Below, piece after piece: positions 8,592 through 17,143 of a DNA stretch of 59,913 nt. The stretch lies in NCBI RefSeq assembly GCF_000482465.1, contig NZ_AXVJ01000065.1, positions 1-59,913 of the forward strand. The letters run 5' to 3'. The notes under the pieces were generated by a model. That model worked only from the letters and a program-made list of their open reading frames with translations. It ran no database searches and was not told where the DNA came from. The first letter of the stretch is position 1, and every line of letters starts with the position of its first letter. The DNA comes from Runella limosa DSM 17973 (GTDB lineage: Bacteria > Bacteroidota > Bacteroidia > Cytophagales > Spirosomataceae). A program made the translations under genes and the position numbers.

Positions 8592-9787
8592 TAAAATAAT
8601 AACTTCTGACAGAAAACCTCCGCAGAATGGTCTTGCAGATAGGGCTTACCGTCTATGTCAATCTGATTTAGGTGTAAATAACGATGCATCGCCTCCCCTA
8701 TGGCTTCGGGGCGATGCGGAGGAACAGTCACCCCCAGTTTATAATGTGTCACCAAACCTTCCATAACCCCCAAATTGGAGGCAATCAAAGGTTTACTGTA
8801 CTTAGCTGCTAATCCTAAAATATTACTCGAACTATAAAAATTGATGTAAGGTACTAAGACCACATCCACGATTTTAAACACTTCGTTGGTACTGTGTGGA
8901 TCAAAAAACCGAAAATGCTTTAGAAATTGAATTTCGGGGTAGTTTTTTTCGGCTTCATGGATGGCTGTAAACAAGGTATTCTCATACCCTTTTTCTGGCT
9001 CACCACATATCAAAAAACACATTTTTTGACGCTCTTCGGTAGGAATTTGCTTCAGCCCTTCAAGAATGTGCGGTACATTTTTTCGGGCAGATAAATGCCC
9101 ATAAATTAAAAACACGCGGCGAGCAGCCTCCACTCCGTACTCGTTTTTAAGGATTTCGACCGATTTCTCCGCCATTTGCCCCACTTCAATGGGATCAGGT
9201 AAAAAATCGAAACGTTGCCCAAAACGTCGGTTGTATTCTTTTACGCCCTGTTTGTCATTGAGAAAAAAGATTTTCTCCAAATTCGGATTACGCAACATCC
9301 AGTTGATTTGCAATCCTTTTCGTAACCCACGCAAGTCACGGCGTACTTTTGCTTTGAATGTCGAACCATCTTCGTAGTCCTTACGAAAAGGCAAAAACAG
9401 CAAGCCTGACAACTTAACCCCTAATCGCCGAATTGCCCCACGCCCGACCTCGTACTGAAAGGCATCGATGTGCATAAAAATAATGCGATTGGCTTTGTAT
9501 TCGTTGACCAAACCCGTCAGGTAATTCATTTCGGCAGAAGCACGGCGCAATACACTTGTTAGCGCCATGAATGCCTCTAATTGTTTCTCTGGAATATAAC
9601 GAAACTGGACGTACTTCTCGTCTTTACCAAATCGCGCTTTTGCTCCTTCGTGGAGCACAAATACAAATTGGCTACGAACAGTTTCGGGCATTTTTTTGAG
9701 GTATTCTACCAAAAACTGCAAATAGTCCAAATGGTGCCCGCTGATGTCTCGGTCGTAAATAAGCGTACGTTCGGGAATTTTCATCAT
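8591..9787 (-). CDS. GT4-like glycosyltransferase without an obvious EX7E motif
   Basis: 398 residues with two-Rossmann GT-B character: RTLIYDRDISGHHLDYL at the N-terminus, then VFLIYGHLSARKNVPHILEGL in the donor half. Where GT4 enzymes carry EX7E, this protein reads SSSNILGLAAKYSKPLIAS, with no glutamates, so it belongs to a divergent branch or binds donor differently. It shares base 8591 with the SGNH gene downstream and lies 3 bp from the GT4 gene upstream. Two consecutive ATG codons (9787, 9784) are possible starts. Linkage and sugar unknown. Confidence 0.8.
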   Translation of the reverse strand: MMKIPERTLIYDRDISGHHLDYLQFLVEYLKKMPETVRSQFVFVLHEGAKARFGKDEKYVQFRYIPEKQLEAFMALTSVLRRASAEMNYLTGLVNEYKANRIIFMHIDAFQYEVGRGAIRRLGVKLSGLLFLPFRKDYEDGSTFKAKVRRDLRGLRKGLQINWMLRNPNLEKIFFLNDKQGVKEYNRRFGQRFDFLPDPIEVGQMAEKSVEILKNEYGVEAARRVFLIYGHLSARKNVPHILEGLKQIPTEERQKMCFLICGEPEKGYENTLFTAIHEAEKNYPEIQFLKHFRFFDPHSTNEVFKIVDVVLVPYINFYSSSNILGLAAKYSKPLIASNLGVMEGLVTHYKLGVTVPPHRPEAIGEAMHRYLHLNQIDIDGKPYLQDHSAEVFCQKLLF

Positions 9788-9790
9788 GCG

Positions 9791-10900
9791 TTATACCAAT
9801 GCTTTATATACTTCTAATGTTTTCTGGGCGGTGGTTTCAGCCCTGAACAACGGAACACGTTCGTAGCCTCGCTGACGCATGGTTTGCTGGAGGGTTTCAT
9901 CATAGACCACCTTTTCTACCGCTGCCCGTATCGACTCCTTGTTTTCTGCTTCAAAATAGACAGCCGCATCTTGGGCAATTTCATCAAACGATGTCCCTGT
10001 GGTAGCAGCGACGGGACAACCGCAGCTCATCGCTTCCAAAATGGGAAGTCCAAACCCTTCCATCAACGACGGAAACACAAATACTTGCGCTTCTTCGTAC
10101 AGCTGAATCAAGGTCATGTCGTCGATAATCGGTTGGTAAATCACGCGACTTTGCAACCCTTGCTCCGCAATCGCTTGTTTTTCTTCGGGAGAAAACCCTC
10201 CTCCTCCCGCACAAACCAAGTGCAAATCTTTGTCGTTTTTTAACAATGGCGCCACCGACTCAAAGAAGCGGTCGAAGTTTTTATAAAAATCGCGTTTACC
10301 TACAAAAAGTACAAAGCGGTCGGGCAAGGTCAGTGCCAGCGAATGATTGGCCGTGGGCCGTTCAAAATAATTCCCCAACGGTACAACTTTGACCTTGGCT
10401 TCGTCGATGCTGAAATACTCTAAAATACTACGCTTGGTCGCTTCCGAAACCGAAATAACCACATCCGCTCGCGTCAGCAATCGTTGTTTTAATTCGGTAA
10501 GCCCTTCACCAAGCACTGGAAATTGCCTTCCGTACTTTTCACTTAGTGCATCATGAAACGTAATAACGAGGGGCTTTTTCCCTATTTTATCCAAAAAATA
10601 GGAATGATAGTAGGTAGGGTGAAAAATATCAAAATCGCCCGCGTTTAGCTTGGTAGAACTACAAAGACGGTTAACCAGCGAGAAGGCTTGATTAGCCCTG
10701 AAATTATTTGCCAAACGTGCGTAGCCCCAAGGGTGAGCGTAGGGCACATTGCGTAAGTATTCGTTGTTAGAAAACTTCAAAGAGAGCTCAAAATCAACAT
10801 CTTTTCGTTCCCAAAAAGCGTTCATTAACTCAAAGAAATACCGCGAAATACCTCCATACTGGGAGCCAGTGAAAGTCTGGTGGTCATATAAAATTTTCAT
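9791..10900 (-). CDS. Glycosyltransferase family 4
   Basis: 369 residues from ATG 10900 (MKILYDHQTFTGSQYGGISR). This start is chosen because the GGISRYFFEL motif sits at the usual distance, and because a promoter-like element at 10952-10959 lies within the longer open frame. Donor half: RFVLFVGKRDFYKNFDRFF, then SLMEGFGLPILEAMSCGCPVA with EX7E. The GGISRY opening is common in mannosyl-/rhamnosyl-type GT4 enzymes, but the sugar cannot be fixed. It follows an 83-bp gap, the first gap after several close-packed genes. Confidence 0.9.
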   Translation of the reverse strand: MKILYDHQTFTGSQYGGISRYFFELMNAFWERKDVDFELSLKFSNNEYLRNVPYAHPWGYARLANNFRANQAFSLVNRLCSSTKLNAGDFDIFHPTYYHSYFLDKIGKKPLVITFHDALSEKYGRQFPVLGEGLTELKQRLLTRADVVISVSEATKRSILEYFSIDEAKVKVVPLGNYFERPTANHSLALTLPDRFVLFVGKRDFYKNFDRFFESVAPLLKNDKDLHLVCAGGGGFSPEEKQAIAEQGLQSRVIYQPIIDDMTLIQLYEEAQVFVFPSLMEGFGLPILEAMSCGCPVAATTGTSFDEIAQDAAVYFEAENKESIRAAVEKVVYDETLQQTMRQRGYERVPLFRAETTAQKTLEVYKALV

Positions 10901-10951
10901 GCAGTACGCATTACCGATAAAAAACGAACCGCATTTTGCGGAGATTTCCCG

Positions 10952-10959
10952 CAAAAGTA
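10952..10959 (-). promoter_or_regulatory. Internal promoter -7 element (TACTTTTG)
   Basis: The minus strand reads TACTTTTG, an exact TAnnTTTG match, 52 bp upstream of the GT4 ATG at 10900. No clear TTG box is seen at the -33 position. It would allow separate expression of the distal glycosyltransferase genes. Confidence 0.4.
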
Positions 10960-10983
10960 CAAAAAAAGGGTTAACAGTTTGAG

Positions 10984-11931
10984 TTACTGGTCGATTTTAT
11001 GGTAAAGTGGAAAGTACCGAATCGAATCAATCATGGATTGAATACTTTGTCGGAGCGATTGTTTCCACCCAGGCACCGTTGGACGAAGTTGAGTCCGCAC
11101 CGAAAAAGGCGCCGCTGGCACTCCTCCGTGCGATTGAACGCGCTGAAGATACGCTTTTTGCAACGCCAATGCTCCTGCATACTGGTTGACAATGTTATTG
11201 GAAATACTTTCCTTGAAGTTAAAAAATGCCAATGGCGTTTCTTGGTTCACTCGCCAACCGCTGGGCGTCGAAGTAACGATACGTTCGTGCAGGTTGTGCA
11301 AAGCGACGTTCCAACCTAGGTTTTTGTTTAACTTAACCTTATCAAAATAAATGGGGATGTAGTTAAGCCACAGTTGGTCGTGGTTCATGCCATTGCACAC
11401 ATCGAAATAAGCACGGTCGGTCAGGCGTTCTTGCCACCATTTTAACAATTTCCGCGTGTTATCTGTCGCTTTCATGGCCCAAAAACCTGCATCGTACATG
11501 CCCGTGTTCAAAAACAGCTTTTCATCCCCGTACGAAGACTGACCAAAAGTACGCGTCAAACGCGGTGTCAAAATCACATCATAGTTTTGAAGCTGGGCTT
11601 CTATCTCTGACCAATCCCCTAACCACCAGATGGTTGGATCAAAATAAACAATTGCATCTGCTTGCTCTTTTTGCAAAAAATAGTCGGCAAAAAAAGGTTT
11701 ACTCGCTGCGACAAGTGCCGTGGCATCATAGCGTTGTTGCATCGATGCCACTTCGCTATGTCCCAAGTCAGCGAATGAAACTCCCTTTTCTAACGTTCCT
11801 GCGACGGTTCCAATTTTAAAAGAAACACCAGCTGGTAGGCTTTCGGCCAATACTTTTACAAAAGGATATTGGTCGGGAGTACAAACAGTAAAAACAATCG
11901 TTTTCAATCGAACAGAGGAGTTTTGATTCAA
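10984..11931 (-). CDS. GT8-like glycosyltransferase, paralogue 1 (degenerate DXD)
   Basis: 315 residues, similar throughout to the neighbouring 325-residue transferase. Shared blocks are YFDPxI, LNTGxYxxGF, KWW, D.CNG..xDQxW.N, GWN...xNxHER and FF. The fold is probably GT-A with a nucleotide-sugar site. Here the expected DPD metal motif reads DPT, and the C-terminal FFHYSGY of the paralogue is FFNFKES, so metal binding may be altered. The start is TTG at 11931; an in-frame stop lies a few codons upstream and no ATG is available before the conserved region. Function: probably one sugar transfer or an accessory partner of its paralogue. Confidence 0.75.
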   Translation of the reverse strand: MNQNSSVRLKTIVFTVCTPDQYPFVKVLAESLPAGVSFKIGTVAGTLEKGVSFADLGHSEVASMQQRYDATALVAASKPFFADYFLQKEQADAIVYFDPTIWWLGDWSEIEAQLQNYDVILTPRLTRTFGQSSYGDEKLFLNTGMYDAGFWAMKATDNTRKLLKWWQERLTDRAYFDVCNGMNHDQLWLNYIPIYFDKVKLNKNLGWNVALHNLHERIVTSTPSGWRVNQETPLAFFNFKESISNNIVNQYAGALALQKAYLQRVQSHGGVPAAPFSVRTQLRPTVPGWKQSLRQSIQSMIDSIRYFPLYHKIDQ

Positions 11932-12013
11932 CAGGTATTTATTTTAAAACCTTCTTCGAGATTTCCCAAGTTTCTTTTTCTAGCGTAAGTTAAACTTGGA
12001 AAGTCTTTACAGA

Positions 12014-12047
12014 ACCTTCCCGAAAGTTTTGAAACTTTCGGGAAGGT
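12014..12047. repeat. 16-bp-arm hairpin, ACCTTCCCGAAAGTTT family
   Basis: Arms 12014-12029 and 12032-12047 are perfectly complementary around TG. It lies 14 bp beyond the stop of the upstream gene (minus strand). No T-tract follows on that strand. The same arms recur at 14326-14358, and a covarying version occurs at 17897-17929. It may act as a transcript-stabilising or attenuating hairpin, or may be a dispersed palindrome. Confidence 0.8.
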
Positions 12048-12061
12048 CAGACTGGAAAGTC

Positions 12062-13039
12062 TTAGCTCAACAATCGCAAAGCGGCTTCCAGCGGTTTAAT
12101 CAGCAACTGACGAACGCGCTGGTATTTATAGACAGGTTCTTTTTTGATATAAAAACAAGGAAACTGGCGGTAGTAGGCATTGTGATTTCGGAGCAATTCT
12201 TCCCGATAGTAATCAAACAAAGGGTTCAAATCAGGACGTTTTTCAAAATCAAAACGGTCTTGGTATTTTGATACGACACTCGGCTTGGCAGGGTCATAAC
12301 CACTGTAGTGAAAAAACACAACGGGCTGGTTATCATTCACCCAATGCTCACCTTTATTTTGGGAAAAACGCCGTTCGTGCATATTCCAGTAGGCGGCATT
12401 CCATCCTGGGTGCTTTTCGACGTGGATATTATTCCAAAAAACAGGAGCGAAGTTGACCCAATTTTGGTCAACAAACAGTCCGTTGCAAAGATCAATTTTA
12501 CATTCATCGAAAAGCTTTTCTTCCCACCATTTCACAAACTCCATGGCTTCAATGCTTTTGTGTAAGGCGATAAAACCAAGGTTATACACGCCCGTATTGA
12601 GGTGATGAAGTTCGTTTGGCGTCAGTTGGTCGTCGATGGGAGTGGCAAGGTGAGGCGTCACCACAATATCATTGGCTTCGAGCAAATTTTCGAGCTGAGT
12701 CAAAGGCTGATAGACAATAATATCGGGGTCGAAATAAATCACATTTCGCACCTGCGGCACCTTTTCAAAAAAATAGCGGATAAAATAAGGCTTTACGGCC
12801 GTGTTAAGTTCGGTAATGTTATAATGCTCACACATCTGATCTAGGCCATCGACACCTATGCGATGCAACTCTAACAGCTCAAAATCAGGGAGTTTATCTT
12901 CTGGTACTTGGGCTACGTCCAAGCGATCGACCAATCCGATGATAAAACGAATATGAGGGTTGGTTCTTTTTAACGAATCGCCCAAGGTACGTGCCTGAGC
13001 CAAGTAGTTAATCGAACACAGCGTAAAAGCTAATGTCAT
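12062..13039 (-). CDS. GT8-like glycosyltransferase, paralogue 2
   Basis: 325 residues. MTLAFTLCSINYLAQARTLGDSL opens a GT-A-like fold, and VIYFDPDIIVYQPL carries a proper DXD (DPD). LNTGVYNLGF, DQNWVNFAP, HPGWNAAYWNMHER and VFFHYSGYDP follow. The closest described class I know is the bacterial GT8-like nucleotide-diphospho-sugar transferases; a CAZy family is not certain. Tandem with paralogue 1, separated by 130 bp that contain a strong hairpin. It may add the sugar next to, or identical with, that added by its paralogue. Confidence 0.78.
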   Translation of the reverse strand: MTLAFTLCSINYLAQARTLGDSLKRTNPHIRFIIGLVDRLDVAQVPEDKLPDFELLELHRIGVDGLDQMCEHYNITELNTAVKPYFIRYFFEKVPQVRNVIYFDPDIIVYQPLTQLENLLEANDIVVTPHLATPIDDQLTPNELHHLNTGVYNLGFIALHKSIEAMEFVKWWEEKLFDECKIDLCNGLFVDQNWVNFAPVFWNNIHVEKHPGWNAAYWNMHERRFSQNKGEHWVNDNQPVVFFHYSGYDPAKPSVVSKYQDRFDFEKRPDLNPLFDYYREELLRNHNAYYRQFPCFYIKKEPVYKYQRVRQLLIKPLEAALRLLS

Positions 13040-13126
13040 TGTTTGGGTGCTATCGTGCTAATCAATGTGCAAATATCTGACCTACACGGGTAAATGCCAA
13101 CTATTCCGTCGTCTAATCCACAAATG

Positions 13127-14311
13127 TTAGGGGTTTAAGCGGCGAATGGTTTCTACTACTTTGGCAACGCTGGCGTCGGTTTCGTGCCGTTCTAATACCT
13201 TTTCCTTACCTCGTTTCCCTTGCTGACGACGTAAATCTGGGTTCTCAATGAGCGTAATGACGGCTTTACTCATCGCAACTACGTCCAAATAGGGCACCAC
13301 AAAGCCTGCATCTTCTTCTACCAATTCGGGGGCTCCACCGCTTTTTTCAAAACAAACAATGGGGCGTTCGGCCAAAGCCGTTTCTAATACCACCAACGGG
13401 TACGGGTCTTCGCGGGAGGTTAGCGTAAATACGTCGAATTGGCTCAAATACTGGAATACTTCCGACGTGAGTCCAACGTGAATGATGCGTTCTGATAACC
13501 CCATGCGTTCGGCGTCAAAGCGCTGCACTTCGTACAATTCCGAATCTTCGCGCATCCCTACCCACACAAAATACACAGGACGTTCACCAAAATGCTGAAT
13601 AACTTGCTGGGCTACCATCATAAAGACGTCATTGCCTTTTCGCCATTCGGCATGGCCACACCCGCCTATAAGTACCGCGTTGGTAGGAACTCCCAATACT
13701 TTCCGAATGTCCGTTTTTCGGCCATCCTCTATTCTTTGAAGAATTAATGGAATGTCTATGATTTGAAACGTACTAATCTGAGCATCGGGGTACTGATAGG
13801 TAGCTTTGAAATAATTAGCAACGGCTTTCGACACGACAATCAGGTGATTGGTATTGGCCATCAAATGCGCCATGTCGTCGGGATGGCTATATTTTTTGAT
13901 GGACATTTCCAATTCGTGTGCAAACAAGACGGTAGGCACAGATAAAAAACCCAGGTGTCGATAAGCTGCGGCCGCCGCAATGGTGTTGGCAAAAATCAAT
14001 CCGAAACTTTGGGCTTCCATCTCGGCCCGAAACTGCGCCCAACGCTTGGCCAATACTCGATGCTTAATGCGTTCTTCCCAGCCAACCAAGCGTAACACTT
14101 TGGTCACTAAAGGCGAAAAATGAACATCCCCCAAACGAGGCAAGCGCGTAGTGGGTACTACTTCCCGAAACTCCTCTTCCAATGGGCCATCGCTACAAAG
14201 CAATAAGTGCATGGGAAGTCCCTGTTGCTTCAATTGTCGTAGCAACTGCAACAAGACAATCTGCCCCCCTGCTCGGTTTGCGTCGTGGCTTATGAAGAGA
14301 ATTTTTTTCAT
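13127..14311 (-). CDS. Glycosyltransferase family 4
   Basis: 394 residues, GT-B: MKKILFISHDANRAGGQIVLLQLLRQL at the N-terminus, VLIGGCGHAEWRKGNDVF at the start of the donor half, and TSREDPYPLVVLETALAERPIV near the end, a variant of EX7E in which Asp occupies the first acidic place. The SREDPxPLVxxE version also occurs in the next gene upstream, so the two GT4 genes are related. The gap before the downstream gene is 87 bp. Sugar specificity unknown. Confidence 0.9.
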   Translation of the reverse strand: MKKILFISHDANRAGGQIVLLQLLRQLKQQGLPMHLLLCSDGPLEEEFREVVPTTRLPRLGDVHFSPLVTKVLRLVGWEERIKHRVLAKRWAQFRAEMEAQSFGLIFANTIAAAAAYRHLGFLSVPTVLFAHELEMSIKKYSHPDDMAHLMANTNHLIVVSKAVANYFKATYQYPDAQISTFQIIDIPLILQRIEDGRKTDIRKVLGVPTNAVLIGGCGHAEWRKGNDVFMMVAQQVIQHFGERPVYFVWVGMREDSELYEVQRFDAERMGLSERIIHVGLTSEVFQYLSQFDVFTLTSREDPYPLVVLETALAERPIVCFEKSGGAPELVEEDAGFVVPYLDVVAMSKAVITLIENPDLRRQQGKRGKEKVLERHETDASVAKVVETIRRLNP

Positions 14312-14325
14312 TGTTTAGACCTGAT

Positions 14326-14358
14326 ACCTTCCCGAAAGTTTAAAACTTTCGGGAAGGT
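14326..14358. repeat. 16-bp-arm hairpin, second ACCTTCCCGAAAGTTT copy
   Basis: Arms 14326-14341 and 14343-14358 are identical to those of the element at 12014-12047, with a single-base loop. It begins immediately after the stop of the 14360-15463 gene (minus strand) and ends 15 bp before the start of the next gene, so any effect would be on the junction between two operon genes. Confidence 0.8.
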
Positions 14359-14359
14359 T

Positions 14360-15463
14360 TTAAAGTGTCGCAAAAAACTGTTTCCAATGCTCGAGCTGGT
14401 TATGAATATCGAACTCCATGGCTCGATTACGCAGCGCTTCTTTGTCAATCGAAAGTTTACCACTCATTACATCTTTCATAATTTGTGCTAACTTCTGGAT
14501 GTCAAAAGCGGGAGCCACTTCGCCCATTCCTTTTTGCACAAACTCGCTAATTCCTCCTGAGTTAAACCCAACGACGGGTTTTTGCAGGTATGCTGACTCT
14601 ATCATCACCAACGGAAAAGGGTCTTCGCGGGAAGTAAGCACAAAACCATCGCAGATATTGAGGTAGTCGTAATAATCTTGTCCTCCTTTTGAGCCTAAGG
14701 CCAGAAAATTTAAGCCTTCACGCTTCACGCGCTGTTCGAGGTAGTACGAAATGCCGTAGTCGCTCTTGCTTCCTAACCACACGATGTACGCATTTTTGGG
14801 CAATTGCGCCAAAATATCAGGAATCATGTCGTAGCCCTTACGCATACACATCGTCCCTGACATCAACCACACAAAGGCATCGCTTGGGAGTCCAAGTTCT
14901 TTTCTCAGTACAGCAGGGTCTTTTTTGAGGGTGATTTTTTCGGTATCAATAAATGAGTGTAACAATTTTACGTTGGGCGTACCCATTCGTTCCAATTGCT
15001 CTGCCACTACGCTAGAGCACCCAATCGACGCTTTGGCATAGGTAAGCATCTCCGAAAACGAATCAGCGCGCACCATGTCGTACGTCTCCCACAACTCGTG
15101 TACGTGTACTACGTAAGGCACGTTAAGCTTGCGCGCAAGTTTGGCAAACTGCGGCATGGTCATGGTGTTAAAATACCACAAATCAGGCTTAAACTCATTA
15201 TGAATCCGTTTGATATAACTCTCCTCGGGGGTCAGTCCGACGATTTTGTGATATACCGCCTCTACAGAATAGTACGGCAGTCCACGGTGAAATTTATGGA
15301 GATAGGTAGCATCGGCAGGTGAGGATTTGGCAAACAATTCCCCCGCTTGGCGCGAGTAAACAGCGGTTTTGATGTCACTCCCCGAAAGGTGTTTAATCAT
15401 GTACCAAAGAACCATCTCTGAACCCGTCCGCGCTCCTGTCGGTGTAAAAAATAAAATCTTCAT
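14360..15463 (-). CDS. Glycosyltransferase family 4
   Basis: 367 residues, GT-B: MKILFFTPTGARTGSEMVLWYMIKHL at the N-terminus, VPYVVHVHELWE mid-domain, WLMSGTMCMRKGYDMIPDIL starting the donor half, and TSREDPFPLVMIESAYLQKPVV as the variant EX7E motif. Closely related in its donor half to the adjacent 13127-14311 gene. It starts 3 bp after the stop of the GT2 gene. Expected to act at the cytoplasmic face during glycan assembly. Confidence 0.9.
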   Translation of the reverse strand: MKILFFTPTGARTGSEMVLWYMIKHLSGSDIKTAVYSRQAGELFAKSSPADATYLHKFHRGLPYYSVEAVYHKIVGLTPEESYIKRIHNEFKPDLWYFNTMTMPQFAKLARKLNVPYVVHVHELWETYDMVRADSFSEMLTYAKASIGCSSVVAEQLERMGTPNVKLLHSFIDTEKITLKKDPAVLRKELGLPSDAFVWLMSGTMCMRKGYDMIPDILAQLPKNAYIVWLGSKSDYGISYYLEQRVKREGLNFLALGSKGGQDYYDYLNICDGFVLTSREDPFPLVMIESAYLQKPVVGFNSGGISEFVQKGMGEVAPAFDIQKLAQIMKDVMSGKLSIDKEALRNRAMEFDIHNQLEHWKQFFATL

Positions 15464-15466
15464 GCC

Positions 15467-16459
15467 TTAGACGTGGCTCTTTGGGTCGAGCTTGTAGAAA
15501 TAGGGTTTGTTACGAATGATTTTCCAAAAATAGGTAGAAAACAACCACACTTTACGGGTAAAGTCTTTTTGTTGCTCCAATTCTCCAAACGGATTGCGAA
15601 ACTTAGAGACGTTGAGGGCTATTTTCCAACCAAAATAAATGGGAATCATCAAATAATAATTGAGCATTAGCCCCAAAAAACGGCCAATCCCAAACTCTTT
15701 ACGTATCCACACCAAGTTGGAAAGCTGGATTTGGGGATAAAAACGATTGATAATCGTAATCAAGACCTCTTTCCGTTTGGGGTTGCTCCCCCATTCGTGG
15801 TGAATGTAACCGCAGTCTTCAAAGACTTTGAGCTTGCCTACGCGCCCAAGTCGGCAGTTCCACTCCACGTCTTCGCCGTACAAAAAAAAGTCTTCATCCA
15901 ACAAACCCGCCTTGGCTACTACCTCCCGCTTGACCAACAGAAAAGCTGCAGGTACCCAGTCCACTTGGTCGGGGTCGTCGTAATGCGTTTCTGGAATGAG
16001 TTTTTCGAGAATACGTTGAAAAATACGCCCAGGAGGCATCACGTATAAAGTCCGCTTGAATATAGCTAGACTGCGGTAAAAAGGGCGTGGCGTACCATCT
16101 GAAAACATTTGTACCCCCCCGCAAGCGGCCGTTTCGGGCTGGCTATCGAGGCGCGTGACACACTTGGTCAGAATATCATCCAAAAACTCAGTATCGGAGT
16201 TCAGAAGTAAATAATAACGACCTTTAGAAGCTCTTATGCCTTTGTTATTAGCCCTTGAAAAACCTGCGTTGTAGCCCATTTGCAGCCACTGAACATCAGG
16301 AAATTCTTTGGTAATGATGGCATCTGCTCCGTCTTGGGAGTCGTTATCAACCACAATCACTTCAAAACTAACCCCTTTTGTATGCGTATAAATCGACCGA
16401 ATGCAGTCGATGGTTAGTTTGAGCGTTTTATAATGAATAATGATTATCGAAACGTCCAT
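15467..16459 (-). CDS. Glycosyltransferase family 2, rhamnosyltransferase-like
   Basis: 330 residues: VSIIIIHYKTLKLTIDCIRSIY, VVDNDSQDGAD, NKGIRASKGRYYLLLNSDTEFLDD (acidic metal motif), then AAFLLVKREVVAKAGLLDEDFFLYGEDVEWNCRLGRVGK. This is the order typical of the WbbL/RfbN-like GT2 subgroup, often rhamnosyltransferases. The final 70 residues form a basic/hydrophobic tail that could bind the membrane. ATG at 16459; 26 bp separate it from the acetyltransferase gene. Confidence 0.88.
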   Translation of the reverse strand: MDVSIIIIHYKTLKLTIDCIRSIYTHTKGVSFEVIVVDNDSQDGADAIITKEFPDVQWLQMGYNAGFSRANNKGIRASKGRYYLLLNSDTEFLDDILTKCVTRLDSQPETAACGGVQMFSDGTPRPFYRSLAIFKRTLYVMPPGRIFQRILEKLIPETHYDDPDQVDWVPAAFLLVKREVVAKAGLLDEDFFLYGEDVEWNCRLGRVGKLKVFEDCGYIHHEWGSNPKRKEVLITIINRFYPQIQLSNLVWIRKEFGIGRFLGLMLNYYLMIPIYFGWKIALNVSKFRNPFGELEQQKDFTRKVWLFSTYFWKIIRNKPYFYKLDPKSHV

Positions 16460-16485
16460 ATTCAGCAGGCAGTAGTCCGCTTTTT

Positions 16486-17139
16486 TTAATATACTTTAAA
16501 GCTTGGAATAGGTCTTTTTTCGGCGGGACTGCCCATATAAACGCCCCAAGCCTCGGTATTTTTGGTGATAGAAGCCGACATAGCGACTAGGGTGCCTTCG
16601 GCAATGGTCGTATAATCACGAATGGTCGCGTTTACTCCAAAAAACGAGTACGATTCTACCACACAGTGCCCCGAAAGCACGACGTGCGAAGTAAAAAATA
16701 CGTGGTCTTTGATAATTCCGTGGTGCCCAATGTGGTTGCCACTCCAAAGCACGCAGTTGTTCCCTATTTTTGTAAAAGGCTGAATGGTATTATCTTCGAG
16801 GATAAAGCAATTTTCGCCGATTTCGTTGCCAAACCACGTCGCTTTTGAGCTGATGTAGGTAATAAACTCATATCCTTTGGCTTTGGCTTCGAGATAGACT
16901 TTTTCTCGGTTTTTGTTCATTTTTCGGCCCGTCATAGGCGCAAAAAACTTAAATTCCGACGGCGAGTAAAACGTTTCTACCTCCTCAAATGGCACAATAG
17001 GCAACCCCTTAAATTCGGTTTCTTTTAGGTATTCTTGATTGACCGTAAATGCCACCACTTCGTGGTCGGAATCGTGCGTTAAATAAAAATGAGCTAGTTC
17101 TGCGGTGTCAAGAACACCAAAGATGACCACTTTTGCCAT
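16486..17139 (-). CDS. Left-handed beta-helix sugar acetyltransferase (PglD/NeuD-like)
   Basis: 217 residues. The N-terminal AKVVIFGVLDTAELAHFYL is the small Rossmann-like domain found in PglD/NeuD proteins. A hexapeptide-repeat helix follows (IGENCFILEDNTIQPFTKIGNNCVL and onward), with a GHHGIIKDHVFF segment that supplies candidate catalytic histidines. The family transfers acetyl from acetyl-CoA to amino sugars. With the VioA-like aminotransferase and WbqC in the same transcript, N-acylation of a 4-amino-4,6-dideoxyhexose is a reasonable inference. It lies 4 bp from the WbqC gene. Confidence 0.82.
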   Translation of the reverse strand: MAKVVIFGVLDTAELAHFYLTHDSDHEVVAFTVNQEYLKETEFKGLPIVPFEEVETFYSPSEFKFFAPMTGRKMNKNREKVYLEAKAKGYEFITYISSKATWFGNEIGENCFILEDNTIQPFTKIGNNCVLWSGNHIGHHGIIKDHVFFTSHVVLSGHCVVESYSFFGVNATIRDYTTIAEGTLVAMSASITKNTEAWGVYMGSPAEKRPIPSFKVY

Positions 17140-17143
17140 AAGA

